Shown: piece by piece, positions 1 through 11,959 of the stretch
How positions within the stretch are numbered: the first letter of the stretch is position 1
How the letters are laid out: every line of letters starts with the position of its first letter
NCBI GenBank assembly: GCA_949130495.1
Contig: CASBWL010000045.1
Span: forward strand, 12,501 to 76,500
Origin: Sambucus nigra
Lineage: Eukaryota > Streptophyta > Magnoliopsida > Dipsacales > Adoxaceae
Length of the DNA: 64,000 bases
Reading direction: 5' to 3'
Notes under the pieces: model-generated
Told to the model about the DNA's origin: nothing
The model's input: only the letters and a program-made list of their open reading frames with translations
The model's database searches: none
Made by a program: the position numbers and the translations under genes

Positions 1-2204
1 AGAGAAAAAGAGAGAGAAAGAGAAGTGTGGAGAAAAGAGAGAAAAGGGAGAAAATTGAAGATTTGGGCTTTAGAATTGTTGCTACCGGAAGGAAATCCGA
101 GACTACAACCCTAAGGCAAGTTTTTACTTGCAAACATATGATTTCTTGTGGATAAATTGCAATGGTAGTTGTATATTTGGAAGATTTGGGCAAGTGTTAG
201 GTTTTGATACATATATTGATGTTTAAATCATTAGATCTTGTTGTATGTAGGATTTAAATGGGTTAAGTTGGTTTGTTGAGGTTTAGAAATGTTGTAGGCA
301 TGTTATAGGTGGGTGATAAGGTAAGAGAGGTAAGAATAAGAAGTTTAGGCTTTGGGATTAGCTTTGTAGAAGAAGAGGGATTCTTAGGTCTACTAAGCGC
401 GGTCGACCGCGGTTCCAGGAGCGGTCAATCGGGCCTTCGGGGGAAAGCCTACTGCTTTCCCACATAAGTATAGATTTTGAGCGCGGTCGACCGCGGTCCT
501 AGGACCGGTCGACCGGCCCCTACGAATTTATATTTCTGTATTTCTTCTTAGGCAAAATCCTTGAGACGCGGTCGACTGCGGTCCCAGGACCGGTCGACTG
601 GTCCCCTGTTTTTCACTCTTATATCCCAAATTCCTTTTAGCTTCTTTCTCCTAAGATAGTGACTTAGGAACCTTATTGAATGAAGTAAAACTAGAGTATT
701 AGAGTCTAGCTAGGGTGTATCTAGAAACCTAAGTTAGAATGAGAGTTGGAGTTAAGTTAGGGAGAAATGGCTAGGTAATTTAGAGAGAGATAAGTGATTC
801 TATTATAGAATGTAATAGTTTAGACCTAGGAACGATTATAATGACTTAATGTGGATTTCTAGGATTAGAGGGAATAACACAATTTCATAAGGGGTTATAG
901 AAGGTATGTTATTCAAGGATATATATATTGAGAGTAATTATACGTAGAGACTTAATGAAGATATTCAACGCCTATGGCTCCGGACAAAATGTGATGTACA
1001 TTTTAAAATGAGACTTAAAATTGTAAATGATAATTTACATAAACACACCTCTCTAAATGCTATCATAAGTGAAGTACGCGCATGAGGTGAAGTCCCCTGG
1101 CTAGTGAATGCAGGGTGAATATAGTCCTCGTCCATAGGACCAGTTATTATGTATTGTGTATTTATTGTTCGAAGTGAGGTAATTCCGGCTGTGGTTATGA
1201 CTCACTGTCGAAGGTATATGGACACTTCCCGACACTGCGTTGTAGGATGCCCAGGTTGTCTTGCTTGATAGAACCTGGAAGATGATAGCTATTTAGGGTA
1301 GCGTCCAGTGGGGAAACTCGGAAGGGCGGTTTTAGAATCGTTATATATATAATTGAATATAACTATTCTCATTCAAGTGGGACTTGATTTATGATAAAGT
1401 TCTCTAAGAATTAAAGGGCTTTGAATACGTTTCCTAATGAGTTACGGAACGATAAAATGAAATAATGTAAATGATGGTGATTCTTAGTTAATCATATTTG
1501 TTCATATCCTCTTGTATAACTGAGTTAAATTTATGGTCATCCTTATTGTCTTAGTTTATGTTTTAGATTCCGTATATAGATTCTTATCATTATCAATGGT
1601 GATTAATTGCTCATAACTATCTTGCACTTTATTCACCTGGTGATCATATAAAACCGGGCTCTGACCCGTTCATATTTCTTGTTTTGCATGAATCTTTTAT
1701 TCGCTCAGGTGCTCCACCGCAAGGACTCCCGTATTGATTCCCCTATTCCTGTGTTTGGGAGCTGTAACACCTTGCGGATGTTACGGGATATTTTGATATA
1801 GACGCCTCCATTTTTGTATTCTAGTTATGATCGGGTTGTCTATTCGGGCGTGTGTCCCAAGCTTTTGTAATTGTCTAATGCAATGTACTATGTAACTTAA
1901 TTAGCTTGTTTTATATGGTTTGTAAGAGACTGTTAACCGACAGCTTATTCGGTTATTTTGATGTTTAATTGTTGTTTAAGTAATATAAGTCTTTTCGGTA
2001 TCCACTTTCTTTCGAATTGATTGGTTCAAATGTTTCTTTTAAATTACAAATATTATTTTTGACAATCCGTTTTTCTAAATTAGTGGGTGGTTATCTCGTA
2101 TACTTAGTATATTATTGTGATGATAAAAATGAACCATCTATGATTCCTGCCATTATTGGAGTATTGGGCTGACCACCTCTTATTTTGGTAAGTGGGTTGT
2201 CACA
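1..2204 (+). mobile_element. Gypsy-type LTR, 5' end cut by window edge
   Basis: This is the 3' part of a long LTR in plus orientation. It ends at GGGTTGTCACA, the reverse complement of the terminus of the complete LTRs of element D (31020 and 38545). Blocks shared with the D LTR include AAGGCAAGTTT near 113, the block around 1040-1140 (CCTCTCTAAAT, then CCCCTGGCTAGTGAATG) and the CGGGCTCTGACCCG region near 1655. It is therefore an old relative of D. Copia sequence follows directly at 2205, so this LTR either inserted into that Copia or truncated it. It could be a solo LTR or a 3' LTR; the other side lies outside the window, so no TSD can be tested. The short ORFs inside it are not genes. Confidence 0.8.
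399..602. repeat. Cluster of paired 12-bp palindromes in LTR
   Basis: There are three pairs of dyad-symmetric sites. The best is GCGGTCGACCGC at 483-494, a 10-bp spacer that is itself part of the palindrome GGTCCTAGGACC, then CCGGTCGACCGG at 505-516. The pairs near 399-435 and 567-602 are decayed versions (GTCGACC to GTCGACT or GTCAATC). The cluster sits about 270-490 bp after the AAGGCAAGTTT anchor, the same offset as the CGAATCGATTCG cluster in the related LTR of element D. Confidence 0.85.
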
Positions 2205-2238
2205 TTCTTCTGAGGTGTTATAACATTCATATTTTAAG
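2205..2238. other. Junction between Gypsy LTR and Copia gag
   Basis: Only 34 bp separate the LTR end from the first gag ATG of the Copia remnant. There is no Copia 5' LTR and no TGGTATCAGAGC primer site here, so the 5' end of that Copia is missing or lies beyond the window on the far side of the Gypsy element. Confidence 0.6.
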
Positions 2239-3090
2239 ATGAATGGCAGAAATGCTGCTTCTCAAGCTGTTGTAGATATGTTGGTTGGTGGCAACCATAA
2301 TTATTGGAAGCTTTTTATGGAAGCTTATCTACAAGATCAATATTTGTGGGATCTTATTTTCGGTGCTGAAACGGTATTTTCGGATGATACCCCACAGAAT
2401 GGTGAGTTGTGTCGAAAACAAAGGATCAAATGCAACAAGGCTTTGTTTGCTTTATGGACATCGATCGGTAAAGACTACATGGATCATGTCCATAATAAGG
2501 ATACGCCAAAGCTCGTTTGGGAGACTCTAGAAAGGCTTTTTACTATGAAAATACAATGAGGCTGCAGTATCTCAAAAATGAACTTTCTGGAATGACACAA
2601 GGTAATATGCCAATTTTAGATTTTTTTTTTAAAGTTAAAAATATCCGTGAAGAAGTTTCAGAGTTAGATGTGGAGGAGCCCGTTAGCGATGCACGATTGC
2701 GTTGTTATCTTATTAGCAGTTTGCGAAAATAGTTTATGCCATTTATTTCTTCAGTCAAAGGGTGGGCAAATCATCCTTCGATCATTGAGTTGGAGAATTT
2801 ACTCTCAAATCAGGAAACATTGGTGAAACAAATGTCGAGAAAAAGCGCTTCTCTCAAGTGGATGATGTTCTTTACACTAAGGACCAAGTGAAAAATAATT
2901 TTTCCTCCAAGAGTTCTTCAGGTGATAGCAAGCAGTTCACAATTGAGGATCAGTCCAGAGGAACTTCAAAAGGTTGTTAAAGGCATGGAAAGCTGGGACA
3001 CTTAAAGTGTGATTACCGTGTGAGGGTTCTGTGCAATTGGTGCAGCAAATCAAGCCATATTAAGCATAATTATCATTTTAAGCTTACGAA
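2239..3090 (+). pseudogene. Copia gag remnant
   Basis: The first 106 codons (2239-2559) read as a Copia gag N-terminus: a GGNHNYWK motif, then CNKALFALWTSIGKDYMDHV and VWETLERLF. The frame then shifts, and the gag continues at about 2550-2732 (RLQYLKNELSGMTQGN, then ISSLRK) before a stop. A CCHC-like zinc knuckle can be made out at about 2980-3080 (CNWCSKSSHIKHNYH) with its last Cys replaced. The gene would package element RNA into particles. At least one frameshift and several stops make it non-functional. Confidence 0.8.
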
Positions 3091-3095
3091 AGCAG

Positions 3096-4420
3096 ATGCA
3101 AATGTTGCACAAGAAATTAGTGAATCTGAATAACTTAAATAGGAGTGATGTTTTTTCCGTTGTAGCAATTGACCAACCAAATAACATGTCTTCTATTGTG
3201 CACCAGACCAATGCACATACACATTCTAATCATTCCATTGATTACAAGGAGTGGATCCTTGATTCAGGTTGTTCACATAATGCCACATGAGATGCTACCT
3301 TACTTTAGATGTTCAGCCACATATAAGAAAGCAATTTATTATGACAGCTGATAATTCATTACATGATGTAATAAAAGAAGGACATTTCAATGTCAACACA
3401 AATTGCTCGAATGAAGAAGGTGTTGCTCTCAAAGATGTTTATCATGTTCCAAGCTTAAAGAACATCTCGTGTCAGTCTCTCAAATAGCTAATTCTGGAAG
3501 GTACATCATTTTTAGTCTAGAAAATGTACAAATTCTTTCCAATTTGAAGCATATTGCAGCTGATATTTTATTTTCTGGAAAAAGAAAATAATCATTATAT
3601 GTATCATCCGCAAGCGACGTGTACGTTGAAAAGACATATCAAAATACAAGTTCAACACTTTAGCATGCTCGGTTTGGCCATGTTGGTTATTAATTGCTGC
3701 AGAAAATCTCGAGAAAGAAACTTTTTGATGGATTTCTTCTGTTTAAGGAAATTCATCATGATGTGGTTTGTCCTAGTTGTTAATACGGAAAATCTCATCA
3801 TCTTCTTTTCCCGAATTAAAAGAATAGAGCCTCTGTTGCATTTCAGTTGGTCCATTATGATCTCATAGGGCCAACAAGAACACCTAGCTACACTGGTCTT
3901 CGATAAGTGATGGTTGTTGTGGACGACTTTTATTAATTCAGTTGGGTATACTTTTTGGAACACAAAAGTGAAGCCTTCTCCAAATTTATTCAGTTAAAGC
4001 AACACTTGGAGAAAGAATTTTGGCTGCAAATAATTTTTTTACGCACAGATAGTGGGGGAGAATACATATTCGATCAATTATTTGAATATTGTAGGGAACA
4101 TGGAATTTAGCGTTATCCAGAAACCCCATATCAAATTGGGATTTTTGAGCGCGAGTTGGCACATATTACAACTATGTTCTTGTCGTGGTTACATGCAAAG
4201 AATCTTTCGAGAGAGTTGTGGGAAGCATCGTCTTCTCATGTCATAAATCGCTTGCCTCCATGAGCAGGGACATCTCTATTTGAAGTGATATATCGTCGCA
4301 AACCCAATGTGAGTCATTTCCGAGTTTTAGGCTCAGTCTGTGATGTTCGTGTATCAAAAAGTAATTGGACTAAACTTGACCCAAGGGCAAGGCATTGTAT
4401 TTTTATTGGCTGGAGATGAA
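3096..4420 (+). pseudogene. Copia protease and integrase remnant
   Basis: The protease active site is visible as WILDSGCSHNAT near 3250-3290 (D-S-G), followed by stops and frame changes. YHVPSLKNIS at about 3440-3470 is the usual Copia motif after the protease. Integrase remnants follow: HYDLIGPTRTPS near 3852-3890, LRTDSGGEYIFDQLFEYC near 4036-4090 (second catalytic Asp), then SHFRVLGSVCDVRV and ARHCIFIGW near 4310-4410. At least six reading-frame breaks are present. The order PR-INT before RT identifies the Copia superfamily. Confidence 0.8.
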
Positions 4421-6180
4421 TGGATCTAGAAACAATGAAGGTTATTATTTCCCGTGATGTGCTGTTTGACAAAGTGTTAGCACATCAAGTTGATTCAAAT
4501 GTGGACAGAGGCACAATTGATCTTGCGCCTTTCTTTGATGATGCTACATCCGGTGAAAGGGATAAAAAATTTTCTCCAACCGATGAAAACATTCAGCAAG
4601 ATGAGACTACTGAGGCTGTAATTTTGAAGTCGTCTAGACAAAGAAAGCAGCCTGAATATTTAACTGATTATGAAGGTAAGTTAAATCATTGCTCTATTTG
4701 GTCATGTTTTCTTAAGGGAGATTCTTGTTAAAATGAGCCTAGATCCTACAACAAAGCTAAAGGTATTTCTTATTGGGAAGTAGCAATGAAAGAAGAAATT
4801 TTAGCTTTAAATAAGAATTCCACATGGGAGCTTGTTCCAAAGCCGAAAGACGCTGATTTAGTTACTTATGAATGGGTTTACAAGTTGAAGAAGAAGGTCG
4901 ATGGAACTATTGATAGGTATAAAGAACGTCTTATTGCACGTGACTTTTCTCAATGGTATGGTTTAGTTTATGAGGAGATTTTCAGCCTGTTGCTAAAATG
5001 GAAACAGTTCGAACAATTATTTCCTTGGCTGCGTACAAAAGCTATAAATTGTGGCAACTAGACGTGAAGAATGCATTCCTCTACGGGAAGTTAGATCATG
5101 ATATTTTTATGTAACAGCCGCATGGATTTATTTTTAAGGACTTCCCTAATCAAGTTTGCCGACTCAAAAAGGCATTATATAGCCTCAAGAAGGCTCCACG
5201 CACTTGGTATGGTAATATCCCTTAATATCTTGACTTTTGTGGTTTTAAATCTTCAAATACAGATTCAAGTTTATTTGTTAAGAAAACACCCATGATGTGC
5301 ACAATGCTCCTTCTATATGTGGATGGAACGATCATTACCGAAGATGAAAATGCTGAAACAACTCATCTTCCAGATGATTTATCTATCCGGTTTGAATGAA
5401 GAGTTTTGGTGAAGTTAGTTGTTTTCTTGGCCTAGAATTTGAAAAATCAGACGGCTATTTTTCTCTCAAGGAGGGTAAGATGAAGGACAACTATTGGAAG
5501 ATGCGACACCTTTTCGAAAACTGGTTGGTAGTTTATTCTATTTAACTATCACAAGACATGACATTACGTATTCTGTAGGGGTTCATTTCTCAGTTTATGG
5601 ACAAACTATGTGTGGGTCATCTAGTTATAGCAAAGAGGATCCTCCGCTATGTAAAAGGCACCCAGAACTTTGGGTTAATGTAAAAGCAACATACAACATA
5701 CCATTTGAACGTCTTTGTGGATGAATATTGGGTCGGTGAATTGAATGATCAATGCTCCATGACAGGCTATTATTTCAGTACAGGTTTAAATGCAGTCTCA
5801 TGGTGTAGTACAAAGCAAGCTACTATTTCTTTGTCAAGTTGTGAAGCTGAATATGTGGCAGATACTTTGACCACTCAGGAAACTCTTTGGCCTAAGAGTC
5901 TCATTTAAGAAATGATTCTTAGTTAGAGATATTCCGTACAAATCCACTTAGACAATGAAAGTGCAATTATGTTAGCCGGAAATCCAGTGTTTCATGCCCG
6001 CATGAAACACATTGAAAATCATTACCACTTTGTTTGCGAGAAGGTGTTAACAAAAGACATTGAGCTGCAGAAAATTTGAACCAAAGACCAAGGTGATGAC
6101 ATATTTACCAAATCGCTGGCGAAAGCTAAATTTGAAGTGTTTTGAAGTGCTCTTGGTGTTGTTAACTGTAAGTCTGCACT
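4420..6180 (+). pseudogene. Copia reverse transcriptase and RNase H remnant
   Basis: The RT start reads SYWEVAMKEEILALNKNSTW and then YEWVYKLKKKVDGTIDRYK at 4770-4925. The catalytic Y-V-D-D box at about 5315 is changed to YVDG. After more breaks, PFRKLVGSLFYLTITRHDITYS (5507-5575) and the RNase H segment (WCSTKQATISLSSCEAEYVA at about 5800-5860, NPVFHARMKHIENHYHFV near 5985-6030) are clear. The tail ends just before the polypurine tract. Non-functional. Confidence 0.85.
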
Positions 6181-6192
6181 AAGGGGGGGGGA
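6181..6192 (+). promoter_or_regulatory. Polypurine tract of the Copia remnant
   Basis: A purine-only run (AAGGGGGGGGGA) sits directly before TGTTACAA, the expected position of plus-strand priming next to a 3' LTR. Confidence 0.7.
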
Positions 6193-6525
6193 TGTTACAA
6201 TTTGTGCAGTTCACATGTACTATTTTTATGGAGGGTATGAATTTGTCATATCATTAAGTCAGTCAATTATTTGTTTGTGTTATTCTCTAGTGTTGATTCG
6301 GTTGTAGTTTGTTGAAAAAATTTAGTCTAAAGTTTAGGAGTAAGTGGTCAAGCTCAGAGGAGTCTTTATAGGAGTCAGTCGGTAGAAAAGAGGTATCACT
6401 CAAGTTCTATTTTGTTTTCTCTATTTTATTCACTGAGTAATAAAACCTTCTTCTTCTGTCAAATTGTTCCTTGCTAATTCTTGACTGATTCTCTTTCTTT
6501 AGTTTTTGTTATAAAGGGTTGCAGG
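6193..6525 (+). mobile_element. 3' LTR of the Copia remnant (end approximate)
   Basis: It begins TGTTACAATTTG right after the polypurine tract. It contains an AATAAAA-type signal near 6437-6446 and a pyrimidine-rich stretch, as Copia LTRs often do. The end is placed near TTGCA at about 6524 by the TG...CA rule only, because no partner LTR exists in the window. Confidence 0.5.
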
Positions 6526-7554
6526 TAAGAAAAATTGTAGACCACAATAAATAAACCGGAAAACACTCTTCTTTTCCAAAAACTAAACATGACCAAAAAT
6601 ACTATATCCAATATTATTTTCCTATGTCACTCTCCAAAATAAAATGTAGAATAGCACATAAAGATCATATCAAATATAGACATATTAGAGATTTGCGTCT
6701 AATTATCGATTACAGAAATATAGCCAACATTACCTTAATACATTATTAGTCATCGATTATATAGTTTAATACAATTTAATCATTTTATTAGACTTTAGTG
6801 GAGAAATTTTCACATTTAGCAGTGAAAAATGTATTAAAGTTTAATAAACTAATAAAGTTGTATTAAACTTTAAAATTGGATATTAGTAATGTATTAAATT
6901 TGAAAATTTCAAAAAAATCTACTCTTTTTCACTACTTTGCCAAAGACGCCCGTAGAAATAGGAAACAAAAAATAAAAAAGAGAGAAAAAACAAAGTACTC
7001 TTTTTTACTGTTATCTTACATATGGGCATTTTTTTGAACTTATGATTTTTCCAATTTCCTATCGGATTTTTTCCAATTTTGGAAAAATATTTTCATCTAT
7101 CGATTTCTTATCTTTCCAAAAAATATATCGAAATCGGAATTAATTATGAATTTCCCAATAACTAGTCATGGATTCATTTTCTTTTCTAATAAATGGTGCT
7201 CAATACTTATATGAATAAATACTTCCTACATCATAAATTATTAGCCGCAATTTTCTTTTCAGTCTCTATATAAAAGGCGTCTTCAGTTTTTAGCCCCTAA
7301 TTTTCAATAATTTGTGTGTATATAACACTGTGCGCGATCCTTAGAAGATAATATGATATATCATAATTTTTTTGCTATATTAGATATTTTTGTCATATTA
7401 AAATATAATGTTGTCATATCAGACCACAATACATGTTATGTTAATACCCATTTATAAACAACCAAAGACAAAACATAATCACTTTTAAAAAAATCAAGGT
7501 CGCATCATAAAATACCCCCTCCTTGGGGCCTTTATATTAGGGTTGTAAAACGAA
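6526..7554. other. AT-rich intergenic sequence
   Basis: No coding region, RNA gene or clear transposon terminus was seen. The stretch near 6770-6910 has repeated AATGTATTAAA and TTTAATACA motifs in both orientations, which may be a decayed fold-back element. Confidence 0.5.
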
Positions 7555-8320
7555 AGCTACTCAAATTCAGCTCGTGTTCATTCAGAAAAAGCTGGTTCGC
7601 GACAAACTTGTAAAATAAATAAGCTAAAATGGAACATATTTTAAGCTCACTATCTTAATAAGTTCGGCTCAGATTATTCTTGATCACCACTAATCATATT
7701 AAACTAATGAAAAATAACTAAACTAATCGAGACAGAATCGTAAAATAAACGAGCCAAACTCGAACATATTTTTAAGCTCGTTATGCTATTAAGTTCGGCA
7801 CATATTATTCCTGACCACCAATAATATTACTAAACTAGTGTAAAATAACCAAGTTACTCGAGACAGGCTCGTAAAATAAATGAGTCAAGTTTTAACATAT
7901 TTTTAATCTTTTTATCTTATTGAGCTTGGCTTGGATTATGCTCGATCAACAAAAATCATACTAAACTAGTGTAAAATAACCAAACTACTCTTACCTCGCT
8001 TGTAAGATAAAAAGAACCAAGCTTGAATATATTTTTAAGCTCACTACTTATTAAATTCAGCACATATTATGTCTGATCACCAATAAAACTAGTGTCAAAT
8101 AACAAACTACTCAAGCTCGGCTAGTAAGATAAACACATCAAACATATCTATGTTCATTATCTTATTGAGTTCGGCTCGAATTCGACTCAATCACCAATAA
8201 CCATACTAAACTTGAGTAAAATAATCAACCTACTCGAGCTCGACTGGTATGATAAATGAACTAAGCTTGGACATATTTTTGGCTCATTTACATTTACAAA
8301 ACAACCTAAAGCTCGGGTGG
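7555..8320. repeat. Degenerate tandem array, about 6 units of roughly 125 bp
   Basis: Each unit contains, in order, a CTCGTAAAATAAA block, an AACATATTTTTAAGCTC block, TTATTAAGTTCGGC, a CTGATCACCAATAA block and ACTAGTGTAAAATAACCAA before the next CTCGAG. Unit starts fall near 7590, 7727, 7858, 7989, 8110 and 8232. Units differ by many substitutions and small indels, so the array is old. No coding function is seen. Confidence 0.75.
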
Positions 8321-8392
8321 AGTAAATTACATTTTACCCAATTAATTTTTGACAAGTTCTGTATATATCAGATTAGGTGACATCGAACAATA

Positions 8393-8786
8393 TGTTGGAA
8401 ATTTAATAAAGAGAAAAACACTCTTGAACTCACTATTTTGCTGCAACTTTGATTCACACACACAAGAAAAAGAGAAACTTATTTCTTTATTGATAACTCT
8501 TTTGCTTGATGTCTAACACTTATAAGGCTTCTCTATTTATACTAAAATGGAATGACCAAAAACCACATTATATTAAGGCAATTTAAACATAAATCACACA
8601 CTTAAAGTCTAGCTAGTTGTAGGAGGAGTCACCCATTATCTTCTTGCTGAAATGGATGATGAGTCATTTCCATGATTGAGTTCCTTTACCTAACTTAGAA
8701 GCTTCTATGGGTTGGACCTCCAAAGAAAGTACGTTGGACTTCCCACTAATGGATTTGGGCTTGAAAAACAAGTTTACAAATCAACA
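8393..8786 (-). repeat. 3' LTR of Copia E
   Basis: It starts TGTTGGAAATT and ends AAATCAACA in plus-strand reading, and is preceded by TSD CAATA (8388-8392). The adjacent internal sequence TTTCCCCTTAAACTT is the polypurine tract read on the minus strand. Confidence 0.93.
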
Positions 8787-8839
8787 TTTCCCCTTAAACT
8801 TGTTTTATAACACCTAGCAAATTTCTTAACTTCGCAAAG

Positions 8840-9560
8840 TCTTCAATCCTGAGGGGCTTAGTGAAAATATCTGCAATTTGATCTTGAGACTTCACGTACT
8901 CGACTTGAACATCCTTTTTTTATGCACTCCCTTATGTAGTGATAGTGAATATCGATGTGTTTGCTTCGATCATGGAATACTGGATTCTTTGTTAAGGCAA
9001 TGACTGACTTGTTGTCGATAAAAACCTTAGTGGGCTCTTCTTGTGTTAAGCATATCTCCTTCAATAGATTTCTAAGCCAAATTGCATGACAAACACATGA
9101 GGTAGCAGCAACATATTCTTCTTCACAAGTGGATAATGTGGCAATCGGTTGTTTCTTCGATGTCTATGTGAAAGAAGTATGTCCTATGAAAAATACAAAC
9201 CCAGTAGTGCTCCTTCAATTATGTATGTCTCCACCCTAATCGCTGTCGTTATATCCAACAAGCTTGTAATCATTAGAAACTGAATAGAACAGACCAAAGT
9301 CTATTGTACCTTTCAGATAGCGAAGAATTCTCTTTGCGTATTTGAAATGAGTGGTTGTTGGAGATTCCATGTAGTGGCTAACCAATCCGACTGCATGAAG
9401 GATATCAGGCCTCATGCAGGTCACGTAGCGTAGACTTCCCACCAAACTCTTGAAGAAATTTGGATCTACGCTTTCGCCTTCGTCATTCTTTGATAGCTTA
9501 GCTCCGCACTCCACTAGTGTGTTAATTGGCTTGCAGTCATTCATCTTGAACTTCTTGAGG
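8840..9560 (-). pseudogene. Copia E RNase H and connection domain
   Basis: Minus-strand segments read PNFFKSLVGSLRYVT, MRPDILHAVGLVSHYME and AKRILRYLKGTIDFGL (9236-9544), then DNKSVIALTKNPVFHDRSKH (8858-9064). These are the standard Copia post-RT and RNase H motifs. The frames do not join: stops and shifts lie between 9064 and 9236 and at the C-terminus. Confidence 0.88.
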
Positions 9561-10460
9561 ATATCCTTTGTGTAGCCTTCCTGTGAGATGAAAATTCCAT
9601 CTTCTTATTGTTTAACTTCAATGCCAAGATAGTACGCCATTAGCCCAATATCTGTCATCTCGAAATCTTTTGCCATTGCTTTCTTGAAGTCATTGAACAT
9701 GTTTAGGTTTCTTCCAAAAAAAATCAAATCATCCACGTACAGACACACGATTAAAATATCTCCATCTTTGATCTTGATATATAAAGCGTGTTCGTAGGGA
9801 CATTTGTTGAAACCATTCTCTTGAAAGTACTTGTCGATACGGCTATTCCACACCATTGGTGCTTGATTTAACTAGTAGAGAGATTTATTCATCTTTAAGA
9901 CTTTATCTTCATGTCCCTTCACTACATATCCCAAAGGTTGCTCGATGTAGACTTCTTCTTTAAGTATTCCATTTAGAAATGCAGACTTCACATCCAGCTG
10001 ATAAATCTTCCACCTGTTTTGAGCTGCTAGGGAGATAATTAATCTTACAGTTTCTAAGCGGACAACAGGATCAAGTACCTCATCATAGTCAATGCCAGCT
10101 CTTTGACTATATCCTTATGTGACTAGCCTCACCTTGTGTCTTTCTATTTCTCCCATAGGATTCTTCTTCATTTTGTACACCCATTTGACACCGATAGCCT
10201 TCTGACCTTTTGGAAGTGAAGCGAGTTCCCAAGTGTCATTCTTCTTAATGGCCCTGATCTCTTCATTCATCGCGTCTCTCCACTTATTGTCTTGTAAAGC
10301 TTCTTGGAAGTTTACTGGTTCACAATCGACAAAGAGGCAGTAGAGTTTAAGATTATCATGTCTTTCAATTACCTCATAGAGATCACGTAGACTTCTTGTG
10401 CGGGGAAAAACTCTTTCATTGAAACTTTCCCTTGACGATGGTGATTAGTCTCCATGAGTG
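9561..10460 (-). pseudogene. Copia E reverse transcriptase
   Basis: The catalytic box CLYVDDLIFFG is intact in the 9605-9856 segment, followed by FKKAMAKDFEMTDIGLMAYYLG. Upstream, the FLNGILKEEVYIEQP-like and KLYCLFVDCEPVNFQEA-like stretches are visible on the minus strand between 9880 and 10350, but broken by stops such as the one just before 9856. Confidence 0.85.
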
Positions 10461-10507
10461 GTTGATGTTGGTGAGGTAGGTGGAGTAGTGGTCTCTTGTT
10501 TAACTTC

Positions 10508-11460
10508 TCATTCTTGCTCTATCATGGTTTCTTCATTCTCTTCTTCAAAGTCGGGAAAAAAGTTGAAATCATCTATATTTGAGCCGAAATCAAATTCTCC
10601 TTCTTCATCAAATATCACATCTCGGCTAATTATAATCTTCCCATTATTAGGATTGTACAATTTATAACCTTTGGAATTGTTGTCATAGCTAATGAAGATG
10701 AACTTCTCGCTTTTGTCATCAAGTTTGGTTCTTCTACCGTCTGGTACATGTACATGGGGTATGATCCCAAAAACTCTCAGGTGGGAGATACCCAATTTTC
10801 TTCCACTCCATGCTTCTTGTGGTGTCTTTCCCCAAACACTTCTTATTGGAGATCGGTTGGACAAGTAGACGGCACATGCCATTGCTTCCATCCAAAATTC
10901 CTTGGGCAGTTTCTTGCTTTTGAGCATACTCCGAGCTATGTTGAGGATAGTTCGATTCTTTCTTTTCGCTACTCCATTTTGCTGAGGGGATCGAGGAACT
11001 TTCATTTGTCGACGAATTCCATTTGCTTCATAAAATTTTGAAATTAACTCGAAGTGAATTCTCCTCCTTAGTCAGATCTCATTACCTTGATCTTACGACC
11101 ACTCTTCTTTTCCATGGCATATTTGAACTACTTGAATATTTCAAAAACTTCTGATTTCTGCCTTAAGAAATAAGCCCAGGTTTTTCTTGAAAAATCATTA
11201 ATAAAGAGAAGAAAATAATTACTTTTACTAAGAGAGCTTGGCTTGATTGGACTGCACACATCAGTATAGATTAGCTCGAGTGGATTCTTCGCTCTTGAGT
11301 TTGACTTCTTTAGAAAGCTTTTTCTGAATTGATTTCCATGTAAACATCCTTCACATAGTTGGTCAAGGTTATTAATGCAAGGTAAGCCTCTCACCATTTC
11401 CTTCTAGGATAATAGCTCCAATCCTTCAAAGTTGAGATGCCCAAATCGAAGATGCCATAG
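10508..11460 (-). pseudogene. Copia E integrase
   Basis: The zinc-binding end reads CINNLDQLCEGCLHG, followed by PLELIYTDVCSPIKP with the first catalytic Asp (11128-11397). The C-terminal half (10508-11005) has SPQQNGVAKRKNRTILNIA, where the catalytic Glu of the usual VAERKN motif is changed to Lys, then WGKTPQEAWSG and HLRVFG. A stop separates the halves at the RSD-GGEF motif near 11070. The missing Glu alone would inactivate it. Confidence 0.88.
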
Positions 11461-11463
11461 CCA

Positions 11464-11890
11464 CTATGCGTCTTTGTAACATAACCTTAAACACTTTGCA
11501 ACATCGTTTTGAATATTCAAAGGGAACATTCTATTCTTTGACATTTTTACCTTGGTAATTAAACCTCCTTTGTCATCTCTTATAAAAAGAATACAATTTT
11601 TCATATGGATATCTTTCTCTTTTTCTAAGAGTTGACCCAAAATCAAGATGTTGCTTTTCATATTAGGCACATAGTAGACATTTGAAATGAATTGGTGACT
11701 ACCATCTTTTGCACGAATAAAGATGTTACGTTTTCCTTTCACCGATATTGTGGAATCATCTCCAAATGAGACATTTTCGCTTACTGACTCGTCTAACTCC
11801 ATGAACATGTCTTTCCTTCCACACATGTGATTGCTTGCACCGCTGTCAAGAAATCAGGAATTTTTTTAGCTACCATCAGTCTCCTTTCGT
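11464..11890 (-). pseudogene. Copia E protease
   Basis: The active site reads [12 protein letters not shown] on the minus strand near 11820-11860. The codon just before F, normally Trp, is TGA. The rest (11464-11826) continues to [21 protein letters not shown], the standard end of Copia protease. Confidence 0.85.
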
Positions 11891-11959
11891 GATAGAAGAA
11901 GAAGATTTTCTTTCTCATTTATCTTCTCCTCCACATAATTGGCCTTCTCCTCAACTCTA

